Shown here piece by piece: positions 63,412 through 64,000 of a DNA stretch of 64,000 nucleotides. The notes below the pieces were generated by a model. It saw only the letters and a program-made list of their open reading frames with translations. It was not told the origin of the DNA and did no database searches. Source of the DNA: Nonomuraea glycinis (GTDB taxonomy: Bacteria; Actinomycetota; Actinomycetes; Streptosporangiales; Streptosporangiaceae); the NCBI RefSeq assembly GCF_014646515.1, contig NZ_BMNK01000002.1:269988-333987 (forward strand). Direction: 5' to 3'. Position 1 is the stretch's first letter. Each line of letters begins with the position of its first letter. Position numbers and translations under genes: made by a program.

Positions 63412-63764
63412 ATGTTGCGTCGCCTAGATTTCGTGAACGCTCGGGTGTACGACTACTGGCTCGGTGGCAAGGACAACTTCGAGGCCGACCGGAAGGTGGC
63501 CGAGGCGGCCATCGCCGCGACGGCGGGTGTGGTGATGGGGGGGCGCGGGAGAACCGCGCGTTCCTCCGCCGGGCGGTCAGCCACATCGCCCAGCAGGGCG
63601 TCACGCAGTTCCTGGACATCGGCACCGGGATCCCCACCGCGGGCAACACCCATGAGGTGGCCCAGGGGGTCAACCCGGCGGCGCATGTCGTCTATGTCGA
63701 CAATGACCCGATCCTGCCTGGAGCGGTCCCAGGCGCCTATGCCGGTGTCGGCAGGAAGATCTGA
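63412..63764 (+). pseudogene. Frameshifted, truncated SAM-dependent methyltransferase (DUF574-type)
   Basis: The first frame gives FVNARVYDYWLGGKDNFEAD, the signature opening of the abundant actinobacterial SAM methyltransferase family (Methyltransf_19). After a run of seven G at 63537-63543 the coding sense continues in another frame with RENRAFLRRAVSHIAQQGVT and FLDIGTGIPTAGNTHEVAQG, then VVYVDNDPIL. Normal proteins are about 270 residues; homology stops near 63716 and a stop follows at 63764. Broken by frameshift and 3' deletion. Confidence 0.85.
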
Positions 63765-63820
63765 CCAAGAGCGTCGGAAGCAGCTCAAGCGGGTCTACGG
63801 GGTCGTAGGTCCGCGGCTGG

Positions 63821-64000
63821 TCAGACGGTCAGCGCTACCCTGTGGATCTCGTCGGCCGGGTGCCCCGCCCGCTGGTGGATGCGCTGTACGGCATCCGCGT
63901 CCGGCGCCTCCGACAGGCAGTAGACCACGCCCTCGTCGGGGTCCGCCCACGCGTGCTGGAAGGTCACCCCCTCCTCGCTCTGGATCTCGAGGTCGGCGGT
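63821..64000 (-). CDS. SCO4226-like nickel-binding family protein (DUF4242), partial
   Basis: C-terminal 59 residues; the 5' end is beyond the right edge. EEGVTFQHAWADPDEGVVYC, LSEAPDADAVQRIHQRAGHP and EIHRVALTV match the small ferredoxin-like DUF4242 pattern (HAW..P, CLSEAP, IHxRAGHP). The conserved His and Cys suit metal binding as reported for SCO4226. Confidence 0.8.
   Translation of the reverse strand, partial: TADLEIQSEEGVTFQHAWADPDEGVVYCLSEAPDADAVQRIHQRAGHPADEIHRVALTV

Overview
The window is high-GC DNA from a sporulating-type actinomycete. The gene families point to the Streptosporangiaceae (Nonomuraea/Streptosporangium-like): a CUT1 sugar transporter pair without its own ATPase, SpoIIE/GAF phosphatase, DLW-39 protein, SCO6745-like and SCO4226-like proteins, and a pSAM2-type integrative element. 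The genus assignment is inference; no rRNA or housekeeping marker is present.

Region 1 (1-7165) is the right part of a RiPP cluster. It holds the end of a YcaO cyclodehydratase, a SagB-type azoline dehydrogenase, a 57-residue precursor peptide too short for routine gene calling (2545-2718), a glutamyl-tRNA-dependent LanB N-type protein, a stand-alone SpaB_C-type protein and a small CxxC protein. The precursor has a leader ending in GHGMTELSA and a Ser/Cys/Thr-rich core, so the product should be an azole- and dehydroamino-acid-containing peptide (thiopeptide-like or goadsporin-like). The rest of the cluster lies left of the window.

Region 2 (7169-31239) is regulation and carbohydrate use. It starts with a large GAF/PP2C/HATPase regulator and a secreted repeat protein. 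A secreted clan GH-D-like glycosidase follows with its own ABC transporter. Next is a divergent locus that looks like Amadori-product (fructosamine) catabolism: frlB-like SIS protein, frlD-like kinase and LacI on one side, binding protein, two permeases and an frlC-like epimerase on the other, with matching palindromes between them. The region ends with a two-component system divergent from a MacB-type export operon.

Region 3 (31244-44939) carries an orphan molybdenum hydroxylase large subunit, a Dyp peroxidase and PCu(A)C copper-chaperone pair, several regulators, and a copper set (copA, a His-rich secreted protein, copZ) with two CsoR-type boxes.

Region 4 (44957-61814) is an accretion island at a tRNA-Ala(UGC) gene. 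The 3' half of the tRNA is repeated four more times, splitting the island into four segments. Segment A (45033-55585) is a decayed AICE with traSA-type FtsK, a truncated repSA fused by deletion to the last part of an integrase, a GntR regulator, and a cargo cassette of TPR regulator, RibD-type reductase and deaminase. Segments B and C carry secreted or orphan cargo, including an HTH/transmembrane/periplasmic-binding-protein fusion. Segment D is 1.25 kb, has the same two ends as A, and holds only a SUKH immunity gene.

Region 5 (61815-64000) is a sparse flank with small hypothetical genes, a frameshifted methyltransferase remnant and the start of an SCO4226-like gene running off the right edge.
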